Translations under genes and position numbers: made by a program | Assembly: GCA_965217265.1 (NCBI GenBank) | Contig: CBDCHP010000013.1 | Location: 1-64,000 of the forward strand | Origin: JAGRGG01 sp965217265 | GTDB lineage: Bacteria; Pseudomonadota; Alphaproteobacteria; Geminicoccales; Geminicoccaceae | Length of the DNA stretch: 64,000 nt | Direction of reading: 5' to 3' | The notes under the pieces: model-generated | What the model saw: only the letters and a program-made list of their open reading frames with translations | Database searches by the model: none | What the model was told of the DNA's origin: nothing | Shown: in pieces, positions 15,840 through 28,171 of the stretch | Numbering within the stretch: the first letter of the stretch is position 1 | How the letters are laid out: the number at the start of each line of letters is the position of its first letter

Positions 15840-17018
15840 ATGCACTTCGACCGTCTCTATGCCGGCTTCGATAAGCTCGACCTCGCCGTCCAGGGCGCGT
15901 TGCGGCCGGAGGACGTGGCGCTGCTGCAGATTGCACACCGGCAAGCGCTCGAGGCGCAAGCGGTGCAGTTGGTGACGATCGGCCCCGGCCGGGTTGAGGT
16001 GCTCGTGCATCCGGGCGGCCTGAGCGGCGGCTACCCGATCCGCGCCGATACCGGCCCGCTCGGCGAGGTTTGGGGCATCCGTGAAGGGCTCGACCCGCTG
16101 CAGTGGAACCTGTTCGTCAAGCTGCGGGCGGCGGCGCTCGCCACCTACGGCTATGCGGGTGCGCGCGACAACTTGCTCACCCGGCTCGAGGCGATGGGCT
16201 GTACAGTGCGCGGCCATAGCCTCAACCGCGTCGATTTCGCCATGGACTTCGCCACGGCCTGCTTTGAGCCGCGGCCGGAACAGTTCGTCGCCCCCGCCCG
16301 CAGCAAGGTGCGGCCGCACTGGAGCCGGCCGGCGCAAGCGAGCGACCCGCACCACCCCGCCGCCGTGCTCTGCGGCCGGCGCTACGACTCGGTGACGGTC
16401 GGCAAGCTGCCGGGGCGGCAGGTGATCGTTTACGACAAGCGCAAGGAGGCGCTGGAGAAGCGCGAGCCGCTGTGGTTCGCGGTCTGGCAGGTCGACCCGA
16501 AGGACCGTGGCCGTGAGGTATGGCGCGTTGAGTTGCGTGCCGGCCGACAGGAACTCAAGGAGCGCTGGCGGCTGAGAACTTTCGCCGATCTGGAGGCATC
16601 AATCGGCGACCTGTTCCGTGCTGCGGCCGAGCGGGTGCGTTACGTCGCGCCACGGCGGGGCGACGACAACGCCACCCGGCAGCGGCTGCACCCACTGTGG
16701 CGGGCGGTGCAAGGCTGTCTCGAGCGCTCGCTCACCGCCTACCGCTCGGGACTGCTGCCCGCCGACGTCCTCGAGCTCGAGCGCGAGGAGGCGGTGCGGC
16801 GCTACCGCTCGCTCGTGCTCGGCAACCTCGCGCCGTTCGCCGTGGCCTTGGGCATGGACGAGACGGTTCTCGAAACCGACCTGCCGGACCTGCTGCGGCG
16901 GGAGGTGCAAGCCGCCCTCAACGATCCAACCGGGCGACTGCTCAAGAACGTGGCGCGGGCGCGCGGGCGGCTGCGGTTCGTCGCGGCGTCAAACGAACCC
17001 AACCCTAGCGCACAATGA
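15840..17018 (+). CDS. Rep_trans-type replication initiator / relaxase
   Basis: 392 aa. Features of HUH-unrelated rolling-circle initiators of the Rep_trans (plasmid Rep / MobT) family: LNRVDFAMDF (acidic strand), VIVYDKRKEALEKREPLW, and EVWRVELRAGRQELKERW, with a helical C-terminal half. No membrane segment. Start ATG 15840 lies 29 nt after a perfect hairpin. Members either initiate plasmid/ICE replication or nick oriT for mobilisation. With integrase, AlpA and DUF736 genes this indicates an integrative element able to replicate or be mobilised after excision. The family call is from motif memory; I could not align it. Confidence 0.7.
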   Translation: MHFDRLYAGFDKLDLAVQGALRPEDVALLQIAHRQALEAQAVQLVTIGPGRVEVLVHPGGLSGGYPIRADTGPLGEVWGIREGLDPLQWNLFVKLRAAALATYGYAGARDNLLTRLEAMGCTVRGHSLNRVDFAMDFATACFEPRPEQFVAPARSKVRPHWSRPAQASDPHHPAAVLCGRRYDSVTVGKLPGRQVIVYDKRKEALEKREPLWFAVWQVDPKDRGREVWRVELRAGRQELKERWRLRTFADLEASIGDLFRAAAERVRYVAPRRGDDNATRQRLHPLWRAVQGCLERSLTAYRSGLLPADVLELEREEAVRRYRSLVLGNLAPFAVALGMDETVLETDLPDLLRREVQAALNDPTGRLLKNVARARGRLRFVAASNEPNPSAQ

Positions 17019-17064
17019 CCTTTGAGCGTACTTTGACGTAGACAGGAAACGTTGGAGTAGATTT

Positions 17065-17544
17065 ATGCCTGCGGAAGCCGTCCAAGCGATCGTTGAGGCT
17101 TTTAGCGCCGGGGCTGTCGTCGCTGCGAGCGGCGTAGGCTATGCCGCTGTGCAGGACGCTTACGCGGGCCTCAAGGCGGCCATCGTGAGCAAGTTCACCC
17201 CCGCGAACATCGTCGATCTGCTTGAGAACAATCCCGCACGAGAAGGCCGCAAGCAAACGCTTGCCGAGGAGCTTGAGGCAACAGGCGCGGCCAAGGATGC
17301 AGAGGTTCTGCGGCTCACGAAACGGCTTGAGGAAGCGCTGCTTGAGGCACAGCCCTACGACGACGCCGGGAACTACCTGATCGACCTAAAGAACATCGAG
17401 GCCGGGCACTCGATCATCCTCAAAAACCTCAAGGCCATAGGCGGCGGCATCCGCGTCAGTGGCATCAAGGGCAAGGGCAACTTTGAGATGCACGACGCGA
17501 CGGCGACGGCGCCTGGCTTGGCGGAAAATCAGGCGGGAAACTGA
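17065..17544 (+). CDS. small protein paired with the STAND NTPase; unknown function
   Basis: 159 aa. The N-terminus is Ala/Val/Gly-rich and helical (AFSAGAVVAASGVGYAAVQD) and leads into DAYAGLKAAIVSKF, a segment I have seen at the start of proteins encoded beside conflict-type NTPases. A middle helical region (ARE to EALLEAQ) is followed by short beta repeats with NIEAGHSIILKN and GGGIRVSGIKGKGNF. The same style of strand (ENIHVGRDFVI) opens the next protein. ATG 17065 follows GGAG at a good distance; the stop overlaps the NTPase start by one base, so the two are coupled. It may be the effector or adaptor of the NTPase; this is inference. Confidence 0.7.
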   Translation: MPAEAVQAIVEAFSAGAVVAASGVGYAAVQDAYAGLKAAIVSKFTPANIVDLLENNPAREGRKQTLAEELEATGAAKDAEVLRLTKRLEEALLEAQPYDDAGNYLIDLKNIEAGHSIILKNLKAIGGGIRVSGIKGKGNFEMHDATATAPGLAENQAGN

Positions 17545-18464
17545 TGAGGGCGGGGCCGCAAGACAGTGGTCCCGCCCATCGCTTCGAGAACATCCACGTC
17601 GGCCGCGACTTCGTAATCCGCCACGGCAACGATGGTACCGTCGTGGCCGCCGCGAGGCGGGAATGGGTCTGGCGCAAGGGAGAGGTCGCGCCGAGCAGCA
17701 TCCTCGACTCCCGCTACCGCGTCGCCCCCTTTGTCGGCCGCGCGGCCGAACTCGACGGCCTGATCGGCTGGTGTCTGGACGAAAACCCTGAGGTCAACCC
17801 GCTGCGGCTCTACTTTGGCCCCGGCGGCATGGGCAAGACGCGCTTCCTGCTCGAAGCGTGCGAGCGGCTGCGCGGCAAGCAGGGGTGGATGGCAGGATTT
17901 CTAGAGAACCGATCGAGCGCTTGGCCGGGTGAGGCAATGCGAGAATTGGTCGAACTCGACCAGCCCAAGCTTCTGGTACTCGACTACGCCGAGACCCGGG
18001 TCGACGACGGAGCGCTGCTGCTCCAGCTCATCTCGGCACGGCCCAAAGGTTGTTCGGCAGTGCGCGTCGTGCTGCTCGCGCGCGACGGACCAGGGGATGC
18101 CGGTGCAACCGATAGGGGTCCCGCCGGCGACGTACCTTGGATCGCCGAACTCAGGCGCCGCAGCGCCGCCGCCCAGGCGATGGCGGGGGCGCTCGCGTCG
18201 TTCGCGTTGCGACCGCTTTCGGATGACGAGCCCGTCCGGCGCGAGGCCTTCCTCACCGCCCGGCAAAGGTTCGCGGAACAGATACACGGCCCGAATGCCG
18301 CCGGCAAACTGGCAGGCGCTGCTGAACCACCAGACCTTGCCGCACCTGACTTTGTGCGCGTTTTGCTCATCCATGCCGCCGCCCTCGCCAGCCTCGACGG
18401 CAAACGGCTTGAGGGCACGAGCGCCCTGCTCGACTATCTGGTCGACAGGGAAGAGCGGGCTTGA
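17544..18464 (+). CDS. STAND-type P-loop NTPase (N-terminal part of a NTPase-TPR protein, ends at an in-frame TGA)
   Basis: 306 aa up to the TGA at 18462-18464. Motifs: Walker A FGPGGMGKTRFLLEAC (near residue 95), Walker B LLVLDYAET, sensor region VRVVLLARDG, then the helical NTPase lid ending DYLVDREERA. The preceding RVAPFVGRAAELDGL is the usual entry into a STAND/AAA module. After the TGA the same frame continues RDGLQAFGLSADADTDT into the TPR protein, and homologous NTPases have Trp at this point, so TGA most likely arose from TGG. As it stands the cell would make the NTPase half alone unless the stop is read through. Coupled to the 159-aa gene upstream. Confidence 0.85.
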   Translation: MRAGPQDSGPAHRFENIHVGRDFVIRHGNDGTVVAAARREWVWRKGEVAPSSILDSRYRVAPFVGRAAELDGLIGWCLDENPEVNPLRLYFGPGGMGKTRFLLEACERLRGKQGWMAGFLENRSSAWPGEAMRELVELDQPKLLVLDYAETRVDDGALLLQLISARPKGCSAVRVVLLARDGPGDAGATDRGPAGDVPWIAELRRRSAAAQAMAGALASFALRPLSDDEPVRREAFLTARQRFAEQIHGPNAAGKLAGAAEPPDLAAPDFVRVLLIHAAALASLDGKRLEGTSALLDYLVDREERA

Positions 18465-18515
18465 CGCGACGGTTTACAAGCATTTGGCCTATCGGCCGAC
18501 GCGGACACAGACACG

Positions 18516-20666
18516 GTGGGTCAAGTCGCCGCCTTGGTCACGCTCTCAGGCGGGACGGCGAGCCTGGGCGACGCCCTCGCCCTCGTCGAACGCGCACCTC
18601 TAGCCGACCTGAAGCCGGTTCAGCGCAAGCGGCTCGTCGACCTGCTGCGCCAGCTCTACCCTGTCTACCCTGGCGAGGGCCACCTCGACGCCGTGCGCCC
18701 CGACCTGATCGGCGAGCACGCGGTCGAGCGGTACTTGGTCAAAGAGCCGGCGCTGCTCGACGCCGTGCTCGACCCGCCTGCCGACCCCGCGACCGCCTTC
18801 GAGGTCCTGCGCCGCTTAACCGATCGGCGGCCCGCCGCGCAGGCTTGGCTGACGACCCTCGCCGCGAAGCTGGAGGCGCTGCTGCCCGTGGATCAAACAG
18901 GCTTGGCGTTTTGCCTCCTGCCGCGTCTGCCGAAGGAGACAGTGGACCTGCGCGGCTTTCGCTACGCGGTGAGTCGCGAGGCGCTGCGACGACTTCATGA
19001 GGCGTCAGCAGGGGACGAGCAGAACGCAGCGCGTGCAACCTTCTTGAACCATCATTCGTTCTATGCCGCGGAATGCGGCGCGCGTGAGGAGGCCTTCGCC
19101 GCCGCCGAGGAGGCGGTGCGTCTCTATCGTGCCCTGGCCCTGGCCCGCCCCGACGCCTTTACCCCCGACCTCGCCGCTTCGCTCAACAACTATGCTGTTG
19201 GGCTTGGCCGCCTCGGCCGGCACGAGCCGGCGCTCGAAGCCGCCGACGAGGCGGTGCGCCTCTATCGCACCTTAGCCTTGGCCCGCCCCGACGCCTTCAA
19301 CCCCGGCCTCGCCGCTTCGCTCAACAACCTCGCCAATCGTCTCAGCGACCTCGGCCGGCGCGAGGACGCACTCGAAGCCGCCGAGGAGGCGGTGCGCCTC
19401 TACCGCGCCTTGGCCGAGGACCGCCCCGACGCCTTCAACCCCGACCTCGCCACCTCGCTCAACAATCTCGCTACCTCCCTCAGCGGCCTCGGCCGGCGCG
19501 AGGACGCGCTCGAAGCCGCCGAGGAGGCGGTGCGCCTCTACCGCACCCTGGCCGAAGCCCGCCCCGACGCCTTCAACCCCAACCTCGCTTTCTCGCTCAA
19601 CAATCTCGCCAACCGTCTCAGCGGCCTCGGCCGGCCTGAGCCGGCGCTCGAAGCCGCCGAGGAGGCGGTGCGCCTCTACCGCGCCTTGGCCCTGGCCCGC
19701 CCCGACGCCTTCACCCCTGACCTTGCTATGTCGCTCAACAACCTTGCCAACCGTCTCAGTGACCTCGGCCGGCACGAGGACGCGCTCGAGGCCGCCGAGG
19801 AGGCGGTGCGTCTCTATCGTGCCCTGGCCCTGGCCCGCCCCGACGCCTTCACCCCCAACCTCGCCGGCTCGCTCCACAACCTCGCCAACCGTCTCAGCGA
19901 CTTCGGCCAGCACGAGGACGCGCTCGAAGCCGCCGACGTGGCGGTGCGCCTGCGCCGCGCCCTGGCTGAGGACCGCCCCGATGCCTTCAACCCCGACCTC
20001 GCTGCTTCGCTCAACAACCTCGCCAACCATCTCAGCGACCTCGGCCAGCACGAGGACGCGCTCGGGGCCGCCGAGGAGGCGGTGCGTCTCTACCGCGCCT
20101 TGGCCCTAGCCCGCCCCGACGCCTTCACCCCTAACCTCGCCACTTCACTCCACAACTTCGCTACCTTCCTCGGCGACCTCGGCCGGCCTGAGCCGGCGCT
20201 CGAGGCCGCCGAGGAGGCAGTGCGCCTGCGCCGCACCTTAGCTAACGATCAACCCGACACCTTCACCCCCAACCTTGCGACCTCGCTCCACAACCTCACT
20301 ACCTTCCTCAGCGACCTCGGCCAGCACGAGGACGCGCTCGGGGCCGCCGAGGAGGCGGTGCGCCTCTACCACACCTTGGCCCTGGCCCGCCCCGACGCCT
20401 TCACCCCCAACCTCGCCGGCTCGCTCATAGTCCAAGCCAATTGCCTTGAAGCGCTCGAGCAGTTGGAGCTGGCCTTAGCGTCCAACGCTGAAGCTATAAC
20501 AGCGCTGCGGTCGACCTTCCTGCGCCTGCCGCAAGCAGCAGAGCGATGGATGCTGCCGATGTGCCAGCACTACCTTGAGCGTTGCGAGAAGCTCGGCGTT
20601 GAACCTGACGAGGAGTTGCTGACACCGATCGAAGAGGCGCTACAGCGGGGACAAAAGCTGGAATGA
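18516..20666 (+). CDS. TPR-repeat protein (C-terminal part of the same NTPase-TPR protein)
   Basis: 716 aa from the first possible start (GTG 18516), in the same frame as the NTPase and separated from it only by one TGA. It begins with a winged-helix/helical linker (VGQVAALVTLSGG, LVDLLRQLYPVY) and from 19101 has ten 46-residue kinesin-light-chain-like TPR units of the form AAEEAVRLYRALA and SLNNLANRLSDLG, then a diverged tail ending RGQKLE. No ribosome site precedes the GTG, which supports the view that it was once fused to the NTPase. TPR arrays on STAND NTPases sense ligands; a sensor for phage or stress signals is plausible but not shown. Confidence 0.8.
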   Translation: MGQVAALVTLSGGTASLGDALALVERAPLADLKPVQRKRLVDLLRQLYPVYPGEGHLDAVRPDLIGEHAVERYLVKEPALLDAVLDPPADPATAFEVLRRLTDRRPAAQAWLTTLAAKLEALLPVDQTGLAFCLLPRLPKETVDLRGFRYAVSREALRRLHEASAGDEQNAARATFLNHHSFYAAECGAREEAFAAAEEAVRLYRALALARPDAFTPDLAASLNNYAVGLGRLGRHEPALEAADEAVRLYRTLALARPDAFNPGLAASLNNLANRLSDLGRREDALEAAEEAVRLYRALAEDRPDAFNPDLATSLNNLATSLSGLGRREDALEAAEEAVRLYRTLAEARPDAFNPNLAFSLNNLANRLSGLGRPEPALEAAEEAVRLYRALALARPDAFTPDLAMSLNNLANRLSDLGRHEDALEAAEEAVRLYRALALARPDAFTPNLAGSLHNLANRLSDFGQHEDALEAADVAVRLRRALAEDRPDAFNPDLAASLNNLANHLSDLGQHEDALGAAEEAVRLYRALALARPDAFTPNLATSLHNFATFLGDLGRPEPALEAAEEAVRLRRTLANDQPDTFTPNLATSLHNLTTFLSDLGQHEDALGAAEEAVRLYHTLALARPDAFTPNLAGSLIVQANCLEALEQLELALASNAEAITALRSTFLRLPQAAERWMLPMCQHYLERCEKLGVEPDEELLTPIEEALQRGQKLE
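19101..20480. repeat. ten tandem 138-bp repeats within the TPR gene
   Basis: Units begin at 19101 and recur every 138 bp (46 codons) to about 20480; the last one is diverged in its second half. Units are very similar at DNA level, including synonymous positions, so they have probably been copied recently by unequal recombination. Copy number can change without breaking the frame. Confidence 0.9.
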
Positions 20667-20733
20667 GCCAACACCTACCGCTTCCTATGAGCTTCCTGCT
20701 GGACGCACGCGCGACGGCGGCACAGAATCAAGA

Positions 20734-20762
20734 AGCCCCCTAAGCCGTTGGCTTAGAGGGCT
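20734..20762. terminator. bidirectional hairpin terminator between TPR gene and tRNA-fMet
   Basis: 13-bp stem AGCCCCCTAAGCC / GGCTTAGAGGGCT with a 3-nt loop and one mismatch, followed by TTTC on the plus strand and by TTCTTGATT on the minus strand. It lies 7 nt from the 3' end of the tRNA-fMet gene and can end both the rRNA operon and the island operon. Confidence 0.7.
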
Positions 20763-20768
20763 TTCATC

Positions 20769-20846
<78 letters not shown>

Positions 20847-20888
20847 GGGGTGAGGGAATCGTGGAAGCAAGGCTTGTCCGGCTGGAGG

Positions 20889-21005
20889 GCTTGGCGACGA
20901 CCTACTCTCCCGCGCCTTTTGACGCAGTACCATGGGCGCTGAGGGGTTTCACGGCCGAGTTCGGCATGGGGTCGGGTGGGGCACCCTCGCTGTGATCACC
21001 AAGCC
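20889..21005 (-). rRNA. rrf: 5S rRNA
   Basis: About 117 nt. Ends pair as GGCTTGGTGATCACAGCG and CGCCAAGCC, and the internal CCCGACCCCATGCCGAACTC region (minus strand) is typical. Lies between 23S and tRNA-fMet. Confidence 0.93.
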
Positions 21006-21151
21006 GTCGAGCCGGGCAAGCGGTTTGTTCTCAATGCGGCCGATCGCGGGCGATCGGTTCAACGCGGCGCTCTAGAAGCATGGGTTGAGGGCTTTGCAGC
21101 TTGCCCATCCCTCGCCTTGGGGCCGATGGCCGGCCGGCGATGGGGAGGGGG

Positions 21152-23932
<2,781 letters not shown>

Positions 23933-24318
23933 CCCCACTCCCGATCGCCGGCACCTTTCACGGCGCCACCGAAGATGGAAGAGGGCATATGCCTTCAAGC
24001 ATACCTCTAGTGCTACATTGAACGCGGTGCGTCCCTCGATCCCGGCTGAGCCGTCGAACCGCCTCGTCCCCTCAACAGGGTTGCCCCCATCAATCGAACG
24101 CCGCCGTCCGCCGCCAACGCCGGGACGTCAAGACGTCCGCGCCGCATTAGAACAAACTTGCTTCTTCACGATGTCAAAAGAACATGGGTGCGAGACCGCC
24201 TCCAAAGAGACGCCTCGACACCCGATCCCGTCACAGCCGGCAGCCCATCCACCCCCGCGAGCAACGCCCCAAAGCTTGGGGCATTGCGCGCAGCGGCGCG
24301 CGAACCGCCCGCCCGATC
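23933..24318 (-). other. internal transcribed spacer without tRNA-Ala
   Basis: 386 nt between tRNA-Ile and 23S. I looked for the tRNA-Ala (TGC) normally found here and saw none. A perfect hairpin GCCCCAAAGCTTGGGGC is at 24266-24282. The rest holds processing stems of the 23S. Confidence 0.7.
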
Positions 24319-24395
<77 letters not shown>

Positions 24396-24553
24396 GCGCC
24401 CCACCGACGCGCCGCAAGAAGGCCTTGCGCGGCTTCGGCGGGGGCGCGAAGGCCGATGACCCTTGCGGACCATCGACGCTCGAACGAGGGGATGTAGGGA
24501 CGGCGCTCTGGCCGTCAAGTGTGGTCCTTACGAGCAAGGACCTTAAGGCAATG

Positions 24554-26047
<1,494 letters not shown>

Positions 26048-26327
26048 ATCCTAGCATACCTGGTCGCAATGCGTTCAAACCCAATCCGTACCAGACCAAA
26101 CCACGAGCCCCGGTCCTGAAACCAAGCCCCCAAGCCCAACCCGGCACGGCATCAACGGGTCAAAACTACGCTGTCTACCCAGACATGCACGGGCCAAAAC
26201 GCCGCCCGTACATCCCCTCGCTTCCTACGATGAGAAAGAGCATTTCGAAGACCGAGGTTTGTAGCCAAGGACCGTCCCGCTGTCGAGGCCTTTCTTCGGT
26301 TACCGACCGTTTCCGGCGGCGAGGGGT

Positions 26328-26356
26328 TATCTAGTCGGGGCATCCCCGCCCGGCAA
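26328..26356 (-). promoter_or_regulatory. probable rRNA operon promoter
   Basis: On the minus strand TTGCCG (26356-26351) and TAGATA (26333-26328) with 17-bp spacing, 280 nt upstream of 16S, preceded by an A-rich tract. The 26048-26327 interval would be the rRNA leader and holds no gene; 26357-26459 separates it from the divergent amine oxidase. Confidence 0.6.
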
Positions 26357-26459
26357 GCCCCTTTTTGACAGTTTTGTCGGTTCGATCCGGGGCCGCTCGG
26401 CGGGTGCTTGCATTCCCGCCGCGGCCGGCGATGCTGCGGGTGTCGCTCCGAACCTGCCC

Positions 26460-27704
26460 GTGGAGACATCTTTGGCCACCGGCGCCGACGTCGACCTCGC
26501 CATCGTCGGCGCCGGTGCCGCCGGGCTCGCCGCCGCCCGCACCGCCGCGCGGGCCGGTCTCGGCTTTCGTCTCCTCGAAGCGCGCTCGCGCGTCGGCGGC
26601 CGCTGCGTGACGGTGGCCTCGCCGGCGGGAAGCGACGTCGATCTCGGGGCCTCTTGGATCCACGCCGCTGGCCCCGGCAACCCGCTCACGGTCGAGGCGC
26701 GGCGGCTTGGGATTGAGACCGCGCCCGACCCGCGCCGCCGCCGCCTGTTCGCCGCCGGCCGGCCGGCGGCCCCGGCGGCACACGCCGCCTACGCTGCGGT
26801 GAGCGCGGCCCTGGCGACGGCGGGCGTCCCCGATGGCGACGGCAGCCTCGCTGATCTCGCCGACGATGATCCGACGCGCCTTGCGATAGTGAAGCACCTC
26901 GCCCGCGCCGTCTGCGGCGTCGAGCCGAAGGAGGCCGGCCTCGCCGACTGGTTCGATGCCGCGGACGGCGAGGACGACCTCGTTCGCGGCGGCTACGGCG
27001 CCCTGATCAAGGCGGCGACGGCGGGGGTGCCGATCACGACGAATGCGCCCGTGCGCTTAATCGAGGTGCAACCGCACGGCGTCCGCCTCGAAGGGACCTT
27101 CGGCGCCTTGCGCGCCCGGCACGCGATCCTCACAGCACCCCTGCCCGTGCTCGCCGCCGGCGGCATCGAGGTGCGGCCGGCTTGGCCGGAAGAGACCTTG
27201 AAGGCGTTCGCCGCCCTGCCCTCGGGCGTGCTGCTCAAGGCGGCCTTCGACCTGCCGACCAGGCCGCTCGGCTTGGGCGACACGTGGTACGCGCAGGACG
27301 CCGAGAGCGACGGGCCTTTCTTCCTCGTGCGACCGCTGGACGAGGATCTGGCCTACGCCTTCTTCGGTGGTGACAGGGCACGGGCGCTCGAAGCCGAGGG
27401 CGAACGGGCCGTCTTCGCCGCCGCCAAGGCGGGTTTCGTCGCCATGCTCGGCGCCGAGGCGCGCGGGGTGCTGCGCCCGGCCGCGACCCACCTTTGGGGC
27501 AACGACCCGCTGGCCCTTGGCAGCTACAGCGTGGCGCGGCCGGGGGGATTGTGGGCGCGCTCCGCCTTACGGGCACCGATCTTCGAGCGCCTGTGGCTCG
27601 CCGGCGAGGCGACGGCGCCCCAAGGTCGGCAGGCGACGGTGGCGGGCGCTTGGCTCGCCGGCGAGGCGGCCGTGGCGCGCGTCGTGTCACGGTTTGAGAC
27701 TTGA
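26460..27704 (+). CDS. FAD-dependent amine oxidase / NAD(P)-binding flavoprotein
   Basis: 414 aa. N-terminal dinucleotide fold LAIVGAGAAGLAAARTAA, then LLEARSRVGGRCVTV and LGASWIHAAG as in flavin monoamine oxidases, and the C-terminal FAD motif LWLAGEATAPQGRQATVAGAW. It would oxidise an amine or polyamine, or act as a related phytoene-desaturase-like enzyme; the substrate is not evident. No signal peptide. GTG start at 26460 has no strong ribosome site but the Rossmann motif begins only 15 residues later. Divergent from the rRNA operon and followed by a palindromic repeat. Confidence 0.87.
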   Translation: METSLATGADVDLAIVGAGAAGLAAARTAARAGLGFRLLEARSRVGGRCVTVASPAGSDVDLGASWIHAAGPGNPLTVEARRLGIETAPDPRRRRLFAAGRPAAPAAHAAYAAVSAALATAGVPDGDGSLADLADDDPTRLAIVKHLARAVCGVEPKEAGLADWFDAADGEDDLVRGGYGALIKAATAGVPITTNAPVRLIEVQPHGVRLEGTFGALRARHAILTAPLPVLAAGGIEVRPAWPEETLKAFAALPSGVLLKAAFDLPTRPLGLGDTWYAQDAESDGPFFLVRPLDEDLAYAFFGGDRARALEAEGERAVFAAAKAGFVAMLGAEARGVLRPAATHLWGNDPLALGSYSVARPGGLWARSALRAPIFERLWLAGEATAPQGRQATVAGAWLAGEAAVARVVSRFET

Positions 27705-27841
27705 ACGCTCCGCGTTGCGCTCGCCGCGCGGGCTTTCTTTTCTTCTTTTTTGTTTTTGTTCGGGGCTGGCCCTCGGCGCTGCGGCCAGCCACCTACGTTA
27801 ACATTGGTAAAAACAAAGAAGAGAAAGCCCCGCGAAGCGTA
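27704..27841 (-). repeat. palindromic intergenic repeat, copy A (reverse orientation)
   Basis: Imperfect 140-bp palindrome after the amine oxidase stop. On the minus strand it reads ACGCTTCGCGGGGC, a T-rich arm, the conserved AATGTTAACG (GTTAAC at 27797-27802), an inner stem GGCTGGCC/GGCCAGCC, an A-rich arm and a CG-rich end. Matches copies at 29.7, 40.5 and 57.9 kb. Confidence 0.8.
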
Positions 27842-27966
27842 CGGCCGCGGCGCGAGTGGCGATTGACCTCGGCCGCGCCGTCGCTTAAAGACCCGGCAAA
27901 CCGACGCCGCCGGCGCTATCGGGCCTAATGCCCGTGGCGGCGGCTTTTTCATCGAGGATCACGATC

Positions 27967-28170
27967 ATGGCCGTACCCAAACGGAAAACCTCGCCGGCCC
28001 GGCGCGGCCTGCGCCGCGCGCACGACGGGCTCGAAGTCACCCAGGTGATCGAGGACAAGGATTCGGGCGAGTTCCGCCGCCCGCACCACATCGACCTCAA
28101 GACCGGCATGTATCGCGGCCGGCAGGTGATCGTCGAGCGCGAGCGCCCCGACGCCGAGGCCGACGAGTAG
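27967..28170 (+). CDS. rpmF: ribosomal protein bL32
   Basis: 67 aa, MAVPKRKTSPARRGLRRAHD and EFRRPHHIDLKTGMYRGRQV, diagnostic for alphaproteobacterial bL32 of the 50S subunit. It lacks the zinc-binding cysteines, as is normal in this class. ATG 27967 has GAGGATC upstream; the open frame from 27928 is longer but not conserved. C-terminus is slightly extended and acidic (ERERPDAEADE). One nucleotide separates it from the MFS gene. Confidence 0.96.
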   Translation: MAVPKRKTSPARRGLRRAHDGLEVTQVIEDKDSGEFRRPHHIDLKTGMYRGRQVIVERERPDAEADE

Positions 28171-28171
28171 G

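Noticed and set aside
19101..20480. CRISPR-like array
   Set aside because: The regular 138-bp spacing is a coding TPR repeat in one open frame, without unique spacers.
12810..20666. Genetic recoding of TGA as Trp in the island
   Set aside because: One of the three replaced Trp codons is TAG, and TGG is used freely in all island genes, so simple nonsense mutation or error is more economical.
23933..24318. tRNA-Ala in the 16S-23S spacer
   Set aside because: Looked for its T-arm, anticodon arm and CCA; none found.
27704..27841. Intrinsic terminator explanation for the palindromic repeats
   Set aside because: The inner hairpins are followed by A-rich, not U-rich, sequence and the whole unit is a 150-bp palindrome shared by four loci; termination may be a side effect only.
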